64,000 nt of DNA, from positions 124,001-188,000 of the forward strand of contig CAVREG010000012.1 in the NCBI GenBank assembly GCA_963720075.1, read 5' to 3'. Positions 1 to 9,354 of the stretch are shown in pieces. The notes under the pieces were generated by a model. That model had not been told where the DNA came from and ran no database searches. It saw nothing but the letters and a program-made list of their open reading frames with translations. The translations under genes and the position numbers were made by a program. The DNA is from PALSA-188 sp963720075. GTDB taxonomy: Bacteria > Acidobacteriota > Terriglobia > Terriglobales > Acidobacteriaceae. Positions within the stretch are counted from its first letter, which is position 1. Each line of letters begins with the position of its first letter.

Positions 1-350
1 ACCTGCTCCATCTCAACTGCCAATACTCGAAGAACCTTGCCTGGCATGGAAGCTATAAGCCTTGACGCACTGCCCGTGCCGCGACTTCGCGAACGAAAAG
101 CAAGCGATCGAGCGTCCGACAATTCCGCCGCGTAAGGCACATTCTCGATCCAAATGCGAGTCTGGTTTCCAAATTGATCGCGCTTTATTTCGTAGGTTCT
201 GCCATCCGCGATCAGAGAAATTACATCGCGCCCGATGCGCTGGGCATTGACTGGAACGAGCCACCCGTCCAATTCGCATCTCCAGCCTTGCCCGTCGCGT
301 TCAAGCTTTATGCGATAGGTTGTCTCGCCGACGTTAACCTTGAAGATCAT
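1..350 (-). CDS. Biotin carboxyl-carrier (biotinyl domain) protein, partial
   Basis: This reading frame opens at the ATG at 348-350 and runs off the left edge after about 116 residues. It begins MIFKVNVGETTYRIKL and, at the window edge, reaches ASMPGKVLRVLAVEMEQ, the start of a biotinyl domain (an M-P-G-K-V strand followed by V-x-x-G/E). The biotinylated AMKM-type lysine motif would lie just outside the window. Its start overlaps the stop of the biotin carboxylase gene by 17 bases, so the two are probably translationally coupled as the carrier and carboxylase subunits of an acyl-CoA carboxylase. The pre-domain of roughly 95 residues resembles the carrier proteins of propionyl/acetyl-CoA carboxylases rather than a short AccB. 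The exact substrate cannot be read from this fragment. Confidence 0.8.
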   Translation of the reverse strand, partial: MIFKVNVGETTYRIKLERDGQGWRCELDGWLVPVNAQRIGRDVISLIADGRTYEIKRDQFGNQTRIWIENVPYAAELSDARSLAFRSRSRGTGSASRLIASMPGKVLRVLAVEMEQ

Positions 351-1872
351 TTTTCGAGGGCCATTGCAGGGACTCAATTCTCGCCGCTCTTTTCCATCTC
401 GATTCCGGAGAAGACGTGTCTGCGGAATTCCGCGCGACTAAATCTCTGCTTGACGTTCCGTCCATGACGGCAAACAATCCCGCGGCCAACGCAGCTATCT
501 CGCTGTGTTCGCGATTCGACACGACTGGAGTCGAAGGTACAAGTCTGTCCAGGTATCCAGTATCAACTCTTCCAGCTCTGAAATCGTCATCACACAATAT
601 TCGCTGGAACAGCGATATGTTGGTTTGAATTCCGCCAACAAACACTTCACCGAGCGCGCGCAGTAAACGAGATATGGCCTGCTCTCTGCTTTCTCCGTAG
701 GCAGTAAGTTTCGCAAGCAAAGGGTCGTACTCCGTGGGCACAATCCAGCCCTCGTACACTCCGGTATCCAGACGGACCCCAGGTCCCGAAGGCTCTTGCA
801 GTAAAGTTATCTTTCCAGGGCTGGGAAAATACTGATTGTCTGGATCTTCAGCGTAGATGCGGCACTCAATGGCGTGTCCCCGTATCTGCACGTCACTTTG
901 AGAGAGGAAGAGTCTCTCGCCGGCGGCAATCCGTATTTGCAACTGCACGAGGTCAAGTCCGGTCACCAGTTCGGTGACAGGATGCTCAACTTGCAGCCGC
1001 GTATTCATCTCAAGAAAATAAAACTTCTTGTCTTTATCAAGCAGGAACTCGACAGTTCCCGCGTTCGTGTATGCCACGGCGGAAGCAGCCTGCACCGCAA
1101 CGTCGCCCATTTGCTTTCGCAAATCAACATCCACGGCTGGCGAAGGAGACTCTTCAATCACTTTCTGATGCCGCCGTTGAATCGAGCACTCACGCTCGCC
1201 CAGATGTATTGTGTTCCCGTGCTCGTCTGCCAGTATCTGTATTTCGACGTGTCTGGGATTCACAATTGCTTTTTCAATATAAACTCCGCCATCTCCAAAT
1301 GCCCGTTGCGCTTCGCTCTGCGCCGCTTCCAACGCCGGTCTTAGCTCTCCCGGTTCTCGTACGAGCCGCATCCCTTTTCCTCCACCGCCCGCGGCCGCCT
1401 TGAGCATTACCGGATACCCGATTTCGTCCGCAATCCGCGCTGCTTCTTCAAGTGATTCGAGCACTCGCGAATTCCCGGGAACGCACGGCACGCCATTTTT
1501 CTCCATCTGCTGCCGCGCCCTGGTTTTCGATCCCATTACCCTCATGGATTCAGGCGATGGGCCAATGAATTTTATTCCCGCGTTCCCACACGCCTCAGCG
1601 AAATTCGCGTTTTCAGACAAGAATCCATACCCAGGATGCAGAGCCTCCGCCCCGCACCGTTTCGCCACGCTCACAATTTTCTCAATGTCTAAATAGGATT
1701 CCAGAGTGGGAGATGCCCCTATGTGATAGGCCTCCGCCGCCATGCGCACATGCAGCGAAGCGCGATCAGCGTCCGAATACACCGCTACTGGAGCAATTCC
1801 CATCTCGCGGCACGCGCGGATAACCCTAACCGCGATCTCTCCGCGATTCGCAATAAGAATTTTCGTGAACAT
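334..1872 (-). CDS. accC: Biotin carboxylase subunit of acyl-CoA carboxylase
   Basis: ATP-dependent carboxylation of the biotin carried by the neighbouring carrier protein, the first half-reaction of acetyl/propionyl-CoA carboxylase, in the cytoplasm. The N-terminus MFTKILIANRGEIAVRVIRA is the family's opening strand. The ATP-grasp glycine loop GGGGKGM lies at about residues 162-168, HVEIQ at 208-212, and the catalytic stretch EMNTRLQVEHPVTE at 288-301. The open frame extends 16 codons further upstream (to 1920), but family alignment favours the ATG at 1872, which also removes an overlap with tyrS. At 512 residues it is longer than a typical AccC (about 450); the extra C-terminal 50-60 residues resemble the start of the BT-like region of propionyl/methylcrotonyl carboxylase alpha chains. 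The gene follows tyrS by 22 bases and overlaps the carrier gene. Confidence 0.95.
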   Translation of the reverse strand: MFTKILIANRGEIAVRVIRACREMGIAPVAVYSDADRASLHVRMAAEAYHIGASPTLESYLDIEKIVSVAKRCGAEALHPGYGFLSENANFAEACGNAGIKFIGPSPESMRVMGSKTRARQQMEKNGVPCVPGNSRVLESLEEAARIADEIGYPVMLKAAAGGGGKGMRLVREPGELRPALEAAQSEAQRAFGDGGVYIEKAIVNPRHVEIQILADEHGNTIHLGERECSIQRRHQKVIEESPSPAVDVDLRKQMGDVAVQAASAVAYTNAGTVEFLLDKDKKFYFLEMNTRLQVEHPVTELVTGLDLVQLQIRIAAGERLFLSQSDVQIRGHAIECRIYAEDPDNQYFPSPGKITLLQEPSGPGVRLDTGVYEGWIVPTEYDPLLAKLTAYGESREQAISRLLRALGEVFVGGIQTNISLFQRILCDDDFRAGRVDTGYLDRLVPSTPVVSNREHSEIAALAAGLFAVMDGTSSRDLVARNSADTSSPESRWKRAARIESLQWPSKNDLQG

Positions 1873-1894
1873 TTGGGTCAATGCGAGGATAGCC

Positions 1895-3205
1895 TTAGCC
1901 AGGACCAACCAGGCGAACACTCTTCATCCGCCGGCCGACACGTAGTGTCATCTCACGCAGCGAACAGATGATTACCAGGTCGCTTTCATCCAGGTTCGTT
2001 CCATTGATGCTCACTGCTTTGCCCTTGATCTTAGCCGCTGCCTCGGTGTTCGAGGACGCCAAACCGGCTTGCCGAATCAGCTTATCCACGCGAATCGCTA
2101 TGCAGTTTTTGTGATCATGAGAGTCACCGATAACTCTAGCGGTGCCACGGGCACCGGGAACAAGGTGGTCGGGCATAACATCGCCCGTGCTAACCGTCTC
2201 AATTTTGACTTCGATAGATTCGAGCCCTTCCGGCACTTCATCTTTCTGGAACTGCTTAGTCCAGTCCCCAGCCGCTTTTAGCGCCGCTTCCGCCGAATGG
2301 AAGTCGGTCACGATTCTCCGGGCGAGGTCCTTCTTCGCCTCCATCGGATGCGCCTCACGCTTCATTTTTTCAATTTCCGGCAATTGAACGTCCGTTACCA
2401 ACTCGAAATATCTCCACATCATTTCGTCTGAGATTGACATGATCTTGCCATACATCTCCAGCGCGGGTTCCTGAATCCCAATCGCATTGCCGAATGACTT
2501 TGACATCTTCTGCACGCCGTCCAAGCCTTCGAGAATCGGCATCATGAGCACGACTTGCGATTCCTGACCAAAACTCCGCTGGAGTTCGCGTCCCACCTGC
2601 AGATTAAATTTTTGGTCGGTGCCGCCGAGTTCAACATCGGCCTTCAGCGCGACGGAGTCGTATCCCTGGACAAGCGGATAGAGCAGCTCGTGCATTGCGA
2701 TCGGTTTCTCTTCCTGAAAGCGTTTGTGAAATTCTTCGCGCTCGAGCATCTGCGAAACCGTAAACCTCGCTGCCAGGCGAACCCAATCTTCGCCCTTCAT
2801 TTTGTCCATCCACTCGCTGTTGAAGCGCGTTTGCGTGGTTGCGCGATTAAGAATCTTGTACACCTGCGCCATATAAGTCTTCGCATTGCGCATGATGTCT
2901 TCCGAGCTGAGCGGCGGACGAGTGACGGACCGTCCACTGGGATCGCCGATCATCGCCGTGAAATCGCCGATCAGGAAGGTAACCGTGTGGCCCAGGTCCT
3001 GAAAATGTTTGAGCTTGCGCAAGAGGACGGTGTGTCCAAGATGCAAGTCGGGCGCAGTAGGATCAAACCCAGCTTTCACGCGAAGTGGTTCTCCCTTCGC
3101 TTTTGATCTTTCAAGTTTGGCACGAAGTTCGGACTCGCGGATGATCTCGGCGGAGCCTTTCCTGATGTAGGCAAGCTGTTCGTCAACCGAGGCGAAGTTT
3201 GGCAT
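1895..3205 (-). CDS. tyrS: Tyrosyl-tRNA synthetase
   Basis: Charges tRNA-Tyr with tyrosine in the cytoplasm. Class I signatures are present: HLGH at about residues 55-58 (the HIGH motif), KMSKS at 233-237, and the GGTDQKFN tyrosine-pocket segment at about 194-201. The C-terminal 70 residues look like an S4-type RNA-binding domain. The length of 436 residues is normal. The spacing of the motifs fits the TyrRZ-type bacterial branch. The ATG at 3203-3205 gives the expected N-terminus. It heads a minus-strand run with accC and the carrier gene. I looked for a T-box leader in the 250 bases upstream and saw none. Confidence 0.96.
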   Translation of the reverse strand: MPNFASVDEQLAYIRKGSAEIIRESELRAKLERSKAKGEPLRVKAGFDPTAPDLHLGHTVLLRKLKHFQDLGHTVTFLIGDFTAMIGDPSGRSVTRPPLSSEDIMRNAKTYMAQVYKILNRATTQTRFNSEWMDKMKGEDWVRLAARFTVSQMLEREEFHKRFQEEKPIAMHELLYPLVQGYDSVALKADVELGGTDQKFNLQVGRELQRSFGQESQVVLMMPILEGLDGVQKMSKSFGNAIGIQEPALEMYGKIMSISDEMMWRYFELVTDVQLPEIEKMKREAHPMEAKKDLARRIVTDFHSAEAALKAAGDWTKQFQKDEVPEGLESIEVKIETVSTGDVMPDHLVPGARGTARVIGDSHDHKNCIAIRVDKLIRQAGLASSNTEAAAKIKGKAVSINGTNLDESDLVIICSLREMTLRVGRRMKSVRLVGPG

Positions 3206-3456
3206 CGGAAAACATTATTGCATTCCCAAGTCATCCGGGGGCCAGTAAAGTAAAATCTTGGCGCTCTCTCTAAGTTGCGTAACAAGCTCAAGAACCTACA
3301 GGCGGGCCAGCCACACGCCCGTGCCAAGAGTCATTGACAGCAAATGACTCGGTTGTTCAGGATCATAAAATGATGACTAGGCTCGCTCGAGAGACATAGG
3401 CTGCGGATTTATCTTAGAGTTGACAGATCGCCGAAAGTATAGAGTGGTACACGCTT

Positions 3457-4086
3457 ATGACCACGGCACAGAAGATCGGTGTTCTGGTAGTGGATGACCA
3501 TCCCATTATGCGGCTGGGTGTCGCCGCCATCATCAATGCCAGTTCCGACATGAGGGTTTGCGCTCAGGCAGGTTCGGGGGAAGAGGCGGTACGCATGTTT
3601 GCGAAGCACCATCCCGATATCACGTTAATGGACCTGCGACTTCCGGGGATGAGCGGGCTCGACGCTCTCCGCGCGATAAGAGAAGTGGATCCTCACGCCA
3701 GATGTGCGGTGCTGACCACCTACGAGGGCGACGAGGATATACACCAGGCATTAGCGTCTGGAGCGCTTGGCTACATCATTAAAGGCATGTCCCACGAAGC
3801 CCTGCTGCTTGCGCTTCGTAAGGTGCACGCGGGCACGCGGTTCCTGCCGCCGCCAGTCGCCCGCAGCCTCGCGGATCGTACCCCCAACTCCGATCTCAGT
3901 CCGCGCGAGCGCGAGGTGTTGTCGCTGATGGTTCATGGAAGAAGTAATAAGGAGATTGCCAGCGCTCTCGGGATCACCGAAGCAACGGTGAAATGCCATG
4001 TTGGCGTGATCCTGATGAGACTTGAAGTTCACGACCGCACACAGGCGGTGGTAGCGGCGTTGCACCGTGGTCTGGAACATTTGTAA
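3457..4086 (+). CDS. NarL/FixJ-family response regulator
   Basis: A DNA-binding response regulator of 209 residues. The receiver domain (about residues 6-120) has the acidic pair D13/D14, phosphoacceptor D59 in LMDLRLPG, and K109 in GYIIKG. The LuxR-type helix-turn-helix is at about 146-190 (LSPREREVLSL, then SNKEIASALGITEATVKCHV). It sits directly before a carbohydrate-uptake and hydrolase cluster whose far end carries a histidine kinase of the HisKA_3 type. That kinase subfamily is the usual partner of NarL-type regulators, so pairing is inferred from context. A TTGACA hexamer at 3420-3425 could be a -35 element, but I could not find a good -10 at the right distance. Confidence 0.92.
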   Translation: MTTAQKIGVLVVDDHPIMRLGVAAIINASSDMRVCAQAGSGEEAVRMFAKHHPDITLMDLRLPGMSGLDALRAIREVDPHARCAVLTTYEGDEDIHQALASGALGYIIKGMSHEALLLALRKVHAGTRFLPPPVARSLADRTPNSDLSPREREVLSLMVHGRSNKEIASALGITEATVKCHVGVILMRLEVHDRTQAVVAALHRGLEHL

Positions 4087-4453
4087 TTCTCTTCTTCGTA
4101 ACGCCATCAGCGAATAAACCTAATTCTGTATCTGATCCGTCTCTTTTGACCCATCCATCGTTATTCCTTTGGTAGGGCGACCGGGGCATGACATTCCGAG
4201 AATGGAAGACATTCCCCTCATATTGATCGCGATCCTACTTTGGTTGGATTGCTTACCATTCGCCGGGATGTAGAATTCGCGACCGAGCCTACTTTTGGCT
4301 GGCGACGTTCCGCTCCAATATGGTGAAACCGGTAGCAACGCAACATAGCTTGTGGCTGGAGTGTGGCTGGATCAGTGACGAGATCGCTAAACGTTCTTCG
4401 CTAGTTGGATTGGTGCAGACTCTTCGCGGGGGAAATCATTTCAGGAGGTGGGT
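4087..4453. other. Intergenic region ahead of the receptor gene
   Basis: About 370 bases without a convincing gene. Short minus-strand open frames here have unlikely compositions. It presumably holds the promoter and operator of the carbohydrate locus, but I recognise no motif other than the strong AGGAGG ribosome-binding site at 4443-4448. Confidence 0.5.
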
Positions 4454-7400
4454 ATGAAACTGTGTGTCCGTCCAAAATATGGCTGCATCTCTCTACTGCT
4501 GGCGATGGCTTTGACAGCAACCGGGGCTTTGGGACAAAACCAGAATACTGGAGAGATCAAGGGCACGGTCGTGGACACGTCGGGCGCGGTTGTGTCCGGG
4601 GTCGCCGTCACCATCCTCAATGCGCAGACGGGAGTGACCACGTCAGCGACCACCAATGCAGACGGCATCTATGACGTGCCGTCCGTTCCAATTGGCCAGT
4701 ACAAGGTCACCTTTTCGAAGGTCGGTTTTCGCAATTTTGTGCGGGACGGCATCACCCTCGAAATCCAAACCCTCGCCGTGGACGGTACGCTGCAAGTAGG
4801 TTCGGTCAATGAACAGGTGGTAGTTACTGGAGAAGCTCCATTGGTGGAAACGGAAACCTCAGAGCAGCATGTGGACCTCAGTGCTGAGGCGATTCGCACG
4901 GCGCCCATAGTCGGGACTGACTGGCGCGCCGGAATGACCCAGCTTATTCCCGGCGTGAATACGGGCGGGGGAGCAGGCGAAGCCAACGGCCAGGCAATCG
5001 GGGTCAACGGCACGCAGTCATACAATGTGAACTTTTTGTCTGACGGGTCGGCTGCCACCGCTCCAAGAGATTTCAATGGCAGCAACTATTACATGCCGAT
5101 TGACGCTATTGGCGAGGTAAGCGTCAACTCAGCCAACGCGCCGGTGGAGTATGGGGGCGGTCTCACGTCTATTAACGTGATTACGAAGAGCGGAACCAAC
5201 CAATGGCACGGCAGCGCTTATGAATTCATTCAGAACACCGCGCTCAACGCCAGAGGTTTCTATAATAGCAAAGGGCCGAAAGCTGTAGAGCACTGGAATA
5301 CATACGGCGGCAGCGTGGGCGGGCCGGTCATAAAGAATAAGCTATTTTTCTTTTTCCTTTACCAGCGTAATCCTGCGTCTTCCCCGACCTCTGGACTTTA
5401 TACATACCCAACCGCTGCTATGGCAGCGGGGAACTTTTACGGGGTCCAAGGCGCGACAGGACCTGCTTTTAGCCCTTCAGGCACATTGTTGGGGAGCTAT
5501 GACCCCGTGGCGTTGAAACTTCAAAGCTACCTCCCCGCAGCAACTGCTCCGGGATGGGTCGCGGGATGCCCCGGCCCGGTGAATCCATCGGCCAGCACTC
5601 CACAAACCTGCCCCACTACTAACAATTACGTCTTCAACGGGAGCAGCCCGAGCACGGACACTTGGTATACAGGCAGAGCCGATTACAATATTTCCTCCAA
5701 ACAAAGACTCTCCTTTAGTTTTAACTACTTCCCTACTACAACCACTTATGTTCCGGCGGATCCGCTTTTCCCCAACGACGCCACCTCAACTCAAGAAGGA
5801 AAGACTGACAATCTGACGGGCCAGATTTCGGAGCTCTACACAATCAGTCCTACCTTGCTGAACGAGCTTCACGTGGGAGCAAGCCGGGAACTCGATAAGT
5901 ATGTGCCGCCTTCTCTTGGTAAGAACGATCCAACCACACTTGGCCTCGAACCAGGGTACGGTACCAATTCTCCGGCCAACGTATTTCCAAAAATCACGGT
6001 TGATCAGGGAGCGGGAGTCGGATGCGTAGCCTTGGGCGCTGGATGCAACGAGAATGGCAACATCAACGCCGTACTGGGCGAGGGAATTTACAATGTCTCG
6101 GATGTCGTGACGCTGATTCACGGCAGGCACACGATCAAGGTTGGCGGTGAATACGACAAGTTTTACCAGAACTATACGAACTGGGGAGATCTCACCTCGG
6201 GCAATTTCGAGTTCAACGGAAGCGTGACGGGAATTCCGTACGCGGATTTCCTGGCTGGAGACGTTTACGGCTGGTACGTTTACGAGTCCAACCCGACCAG
6301 CGCTCACATGTGGAATTCGGCGTTATTCGCGAGCGACGATTTCAAAGTCTCATCGCACGTGATGCTCAACCTCGGCCTCCGCTGGCAGATGCAGTCCGGC
6401 TGGGGCGTGAAGAATAACCTGTTCGGCAATTACGATCCATTTCTGCCGAATCCCGCGGATGGCGGCCTTTACAATGGAGCGATCCTCTTTGGTGGCCAAA
6501 GCGACCCGGCCTTCGGGGGAAAGCTCTCGACAATCCAAAATGGGGATTACAAAGAATTCGCGCCCCGAGTTGGCATCGCCTGGTCGCCGCGCGCAACCTG
6601 GGCCATGCGTGCAAGCTTCGGTATTTTTGACGCGCCACGCGATGCCGAAAATTATACGGATGGCTCGCTCGGGCTCGGCTTCAATCCACACAACGTCGGC
6701 AATGGGGGATATGTGAACGGCAGCTATCCATTCAAGCTGGCGACGGGGCCACCTCCTGGCACGGTTGTCTTCCCTACGGTTCAAACTCTTTCTCCCACCA
6801 TCTCAAACTTTAGTGGCGTCGAGTACTACCCACGGGATATGCCTACTGACTATGTGCAGCAGATCCTCGTCAGTGTTCAGCACGAGCTCGGGGGCGGCAT
6901 CTTGCTGGATACAAGCTATGTCAACACCCGCGGAAGAAACCTGAACTTTGCAACCGATATTGACCAGGCCCCTATTAGCGCTTTGGGGTGTACCGGCTAT
7001 AACTGCGGAAACCCGAACCCTGTGTTCAACAGTATTGCCGCTCAAAACTATACGGGGTATTCGAACTACAACGCGCTGCAACTGCGCGTTGAAAAAAGGA
7101 TGTCCTATGGTTTGAACTTCCAGGTTAATTACGCGTGGTCAAAGTCTCTCGACACCGGGACCGGAAATGGCCACGGATCGGGCATTGATATCTACCAGAA
7201 CGCCTATAGCCCTTCCGCCAATTACGGTTTGAGCGATTTCAACGCGACGCATACATTGGTCGGTCAGATCGTCTATGAGCTACCGTTCGGCAAAGGCCGT
7301 CAATTTGCTATGCACGGGCCTCTCAACCAAATTGCGGGCGGCTGGCGTGTCTCCAGTTTATTCCAATGGCACTCCGGCGTTCCGTTCACACCGGTGATTC

Positions 7401-7837
7401 AGGGTTCTGTCGCAGATGGTATTGATCCAGGACTGGCCCCGTCCCTTAGCGCCGGCTCCACGCTCTATCCCGAGATAGTCGGCGACCCACATGTCTCCAA
7501 CCCTACAATCCACCAATGGTTTAACCCTGCGGCGTTCGCGAACCCGGCGTTTGGGACGTTCGGCAACACGGGCCGCAATACTCTAATTGGACCGGGCTTC
7601 ACGAATGTGGATCTCAGTCTCGCAAAAGAGTTCCCTATTTACGAAAGGATAAGACTCGAAATCAGGGCTGACGCGTTTAACGCATTCAACCACATTAACT
7701 ACGCTAACCCGGATGCGAACGTTGGCTACACCAGCGGTGGGACATTGGCCGATACCACGGCTGGCACCATTACCGGGCCCGCGGGCGGCAACGGAAACCT
7801 GCGGATCATACAACTGGGCGCTCATGTGAGGTTCTGA
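4454..7837 (+). CDS. TonB-dependent receptor, Oar-like, with carboxypeptidase-regulatory-like domain
   Basis: An outer-membrane transporter of about 1127 residues, proposed to import oligosaccharides. The ATG at 4454, six bases after AGGAGG, is preferred over the in-frame GTG at 4448. A signal peptide spans about residues 1-28 (ending ATGALGQ). It is followed by a carboxypeptidase-regulatory-like fold of about 80 residues (GEIKGTVVDTSGAVV) and a plug region (VVVTGEAPLVETETS). The rest is a long beta-barrel rich in alternating aromatic residues, ending in a terminal phenylalanine (LGAHVRF), the barrel-assembly signal. This architecture is typical of acidobacterial SusC/Oar-like receptors. It is the first gene of the galactan locus and has no SusD lipoprotein beside it; a TPR protein follows instead. 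The substrate is inferred only from the adjacent GH53 and GH2 enzymes. Confidence 0.93.
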   Translation: MKLCVRPKYGCISLLLAMALTATGALGQNQNTGEIKGTVVDTSGAVVSGVAVTILNAQTGVTTSATTNADGIYDVPSVPIGQYKVTFSKVGFRNFVRDGITLEIQTLAVDGTLQVGSVNEQVVVTGEAPLVETETSEQHVDLSAEAIRTAPIVGTDWRAGMTQLIPGVNTGGGAGEANGQAIGVNGTQSYNVNFLSDGSAATAPRDFNGSNYYMPIDAIGEVSVNSANAPVEYGGGLTSINVITKSGTNQWHGSAYEFIQNTALNARGFYNSKGPKAVEHWNTYGGSVGGPVIKNKLFFFFLYQRNPASSPTSGLYTYPTAAMAAGNFYGVQGATGPAFSPSGTLLGSYDPVALKLQSYLPAATAPGWVAGCPGPVNPSASTPQTCPTTNNYVFNGSSPSTDTWYTGRADYNISSKQRLSFSFNYFPTTTTYVPADPLFPNDATSTQEGKTDNLTGQISELYTISPTLLNELHVGASRELDKYVPPSLGKNDPTTLGLEPGYGTNSPANVFPKITVDQGAGVGCVALGAGCNENGNINAVLGEGIYNVSDVVTLIHGRHTIKVGGEYDKFYQNYTNWGDLTSGNFEFNGSVTGIPYADFLAGDVYGWYVYESNPTSAHMWNSALFASDDFKVSSHVMLNLGLRWQMQSGWGVKNNLFGNYDPFLPNPADGGLYNGAILFGGQSDPAFGGKLSTIQNGDYKEFAPRVGIAWSPRATWAMRASFGIFDAPRDAENYTDGSLGLGFNPHNVGNGGYVNGSYPFKLATGPPPGTVVFPTVQTLSPTISNFSGVEYYPRDMPTDYVQQILVSVQHELGGGILLDTSYVNTRGRNLNFATDIDQAPISALGCTGYNCGNPNPVFNSIAAQNYTGYSNYNALQLRVEKRMSYGLNFQVNYAWSKSLDTGTGNGHGSGIDIYQNAYSPSANYGLSDFNATHTLVGQIVYELPFGKGRQFAMHGPLNQIAGGWRVSSLFQWHSGVPFTPVIQGSVADGIDPGLAPSLSAGSTLYPEIVGDPHVSNPTIHQWFNPAAFANPAFGTFGNTGRNTLIGPGFTNVDLSLAKEFPIYERIRLEIRADAFNAFNHINYANPDANVGYTSGGTLADTTAGTITGPAGGNGNLRIIQLGAHVRF

Positions 7838-7870
7838 CCCCCTCCACAACAGTTTGCGTAGCCCATCCTC

Positions 7871-7909
7871 GCGGGGTGCGGAAAGATTGTTTTTTTTCCG
7901 CCACCCCGC
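7871..7909 (+). terminator. Strong hairpin after the receptor gene, probable terminator or processing site
   Basis: A long stem pairs GCGGGGTG-C-GGAAA (7871-7884) with TTTCC-G-CCACCCCGC (from about 7894 to 7909) around a T-rich loop, and is followed by a short T run (7911-7916). It lies 33 bases after the receptor stop codon. It could end most transcripts before the TPR and glycosidase genes, or act as an RNA stabiliser giving high receptor and low enzyme expression. Confidence 0.55.
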
Positions 7910-8045
7910 AGTTTTTCGAAGCCACCGACGACGTTCCGAGTTTCCGATTGCTACGAATCGGCATAGTGGGTGAGATCATAAAGGAAACGGCGAGAATATC
8001 TTTGTCAGCCACCGGAAGATCGCTAATGACGGATTTCGTTCCTCT

Positions 8046-9323
8046 ATGAAAGATTCGCAGCCCAGTAAGCTTTGTGCATTTCGGGTCGGCACATCTGCGG
8101 TGGTTACTTCGAGCCATGTGGGTTACTCATTCGGCAGGCTACTTTTAGTTCTTATGCTTCTTGCGATTGCGCCCGCAGTAATGGACGCGCAAACGGCAGC
8201 TTCCCGCGCTGCGGGGATTCACGATCACCTTCGGAAAGCGGCGGAATATCTCAAAGCGAACGATCCGAATTCGGCGGCTAAGGAATTCGAAGCTGTTCTT
8301 GCTCTTGATCCCAGGAACGCCGAGGCATACGCAAACTTAGGCGTAATTGCGTTCTTTCATCGCGATTATCGGAGCGCCGCACAATATTTGCGCAAGGCTC
8401 TGGCAACTGAGCCGTCTTTGGCGAAAACACAAGCCCTGCTCGGAATTTGCGAAGAAAGATTAGGTGATCCGTCTGCTCGCGCGCTTTTAGAGAAGTCGTT
8501 TCCCAAGCTGAAGGAGAAGGCGCTGCGAATCCAGGCGGGCATGGAACTGGCTGCCATCCATGAGCGCGAGGGTGACCTTGACGGCACTGCGTCGGTGATG
8601 CGATCTCTGGTGGATATTGATCCGGACAACGTTGATATTTTGTTCATGGCGCAGCGGGTTTATGCGGAATTGGCGGATGAGACTCTGAATAAGCTCGCCG
8701 TACTCGCGCCAGGTTCAGCCCGCATGCAGCAGGTGATCGCCGAGCGGTTGATAAATGGCGGAGACCTGAAACACGCAATCGAGCACTATAAGAAGGCTCT
8801 CGAGATGGACCCTCATCTCGCCGGTGTGCGTTTTGAATTGGCTGAGGCAATTCTGGAGTCTGCGCCGACCGACTCTGGGGCGCAGGCTGAGGCAGAGAAG
8901 GAACTGCAAACCGTGATCGCTACATCGGGAGACAGCGCGAAAGTGCAGTGCGAGCTGGGCGAGATTGCTCTTCTGCGCTCAGATGCAGAAGGCGCGCGGA
9001 CTTATTACAGCCGTGCCTTGACGATGAATCCCGGGAATACGGATGCCCAACTCGGAATGGGCCGCGTTCTGATGACGATGGAAAAGCCACAGGACGCTAG
9101 GAAATATCTGGAAATGGCGGTTCAGTCGGACCCTCTCAACGGCGAAGCCCGCTATCGTCTCGCGCTGGCTTATCGGCGCCTTGGAATGACCGACCAGGCG
9201 CAGAAGGAAATGCACTTGTTTCAGGAAATCAAGCAAACCAAAGATCAAGTGAAAGAGCTTTATCGGCAAATGAATAAGCAGTCAAAATCAGAAAACCTTG
9301 ACACGCTGGGCGACGAAAAGTGA
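8046..9323 (+). CDS. Secreted tetratricopeptide-repeat protein
   Basis: A TPR protein of 425 residues. A hydrophobic stretch (LLLVLMLLAIAPAV, about residues 33-46) followed by MDAQTAA looks like a signal peptide with a long n-region, so a later start is possible. Repeats with A-x-x-x-Y/F and P-x-x-A-x-A-Y/H-Y signatures occur from about residue 60 to 130 (LDPRNAEAYANLG), about 235-270 and about 330-400. TPR proteins commonly follow Oar-like receptors in Acidobacteriota and may scaffold an envelope complex. It is in the same direction as the glycosidases and its stop is 31 bases before the next start. No catalytic motif is visible. Confidence 0.85.
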   Translation: MKDSQPSKLCAFRVGTSAVVTSSHVGYSFGRLLLVLMLLAIAPAVMDAQTAASRAAGIHDHLRKAAEYLKANDPNSAAKEFEAVLALDPRNAEAYANLGVIAFFHRDYRSAAQYLRKALATEPSLAKTQALLGICEERLGDPSARALLEKSFPKLKEKALRIQAGMELAAIHEREGDLDGTASVMRSLVDIDPDNVDILFMAQRVYAELADETLNKLAVLAPGSARMQQVIAERLINGGDLKHAIEHYKKALEMDPHLAGVRFELAEAILESAPTDSGAQAEAEKELQTVIATSGDSAKVQCELGEIALLRSDAEGARTYYSRALTMNPGNTDAQLGMGRVLMTMEKPQDARKYLEMAVQSDPLNGEARYRLALAYRRLGMTDQAQKEMHLFQEIKQTKDQVKELYRQMNKQSKSENLDTLGDEK

Positions 9324-9354
9324 AGGAGCATCAATCGGCGGTTCGAGGTTCTCG

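Noticed and set aside
3206..3456. Possible T-box leader for tyrS
   Set aside because: No T-box core sequence or terminator/antiterminator pair on the minus strand.
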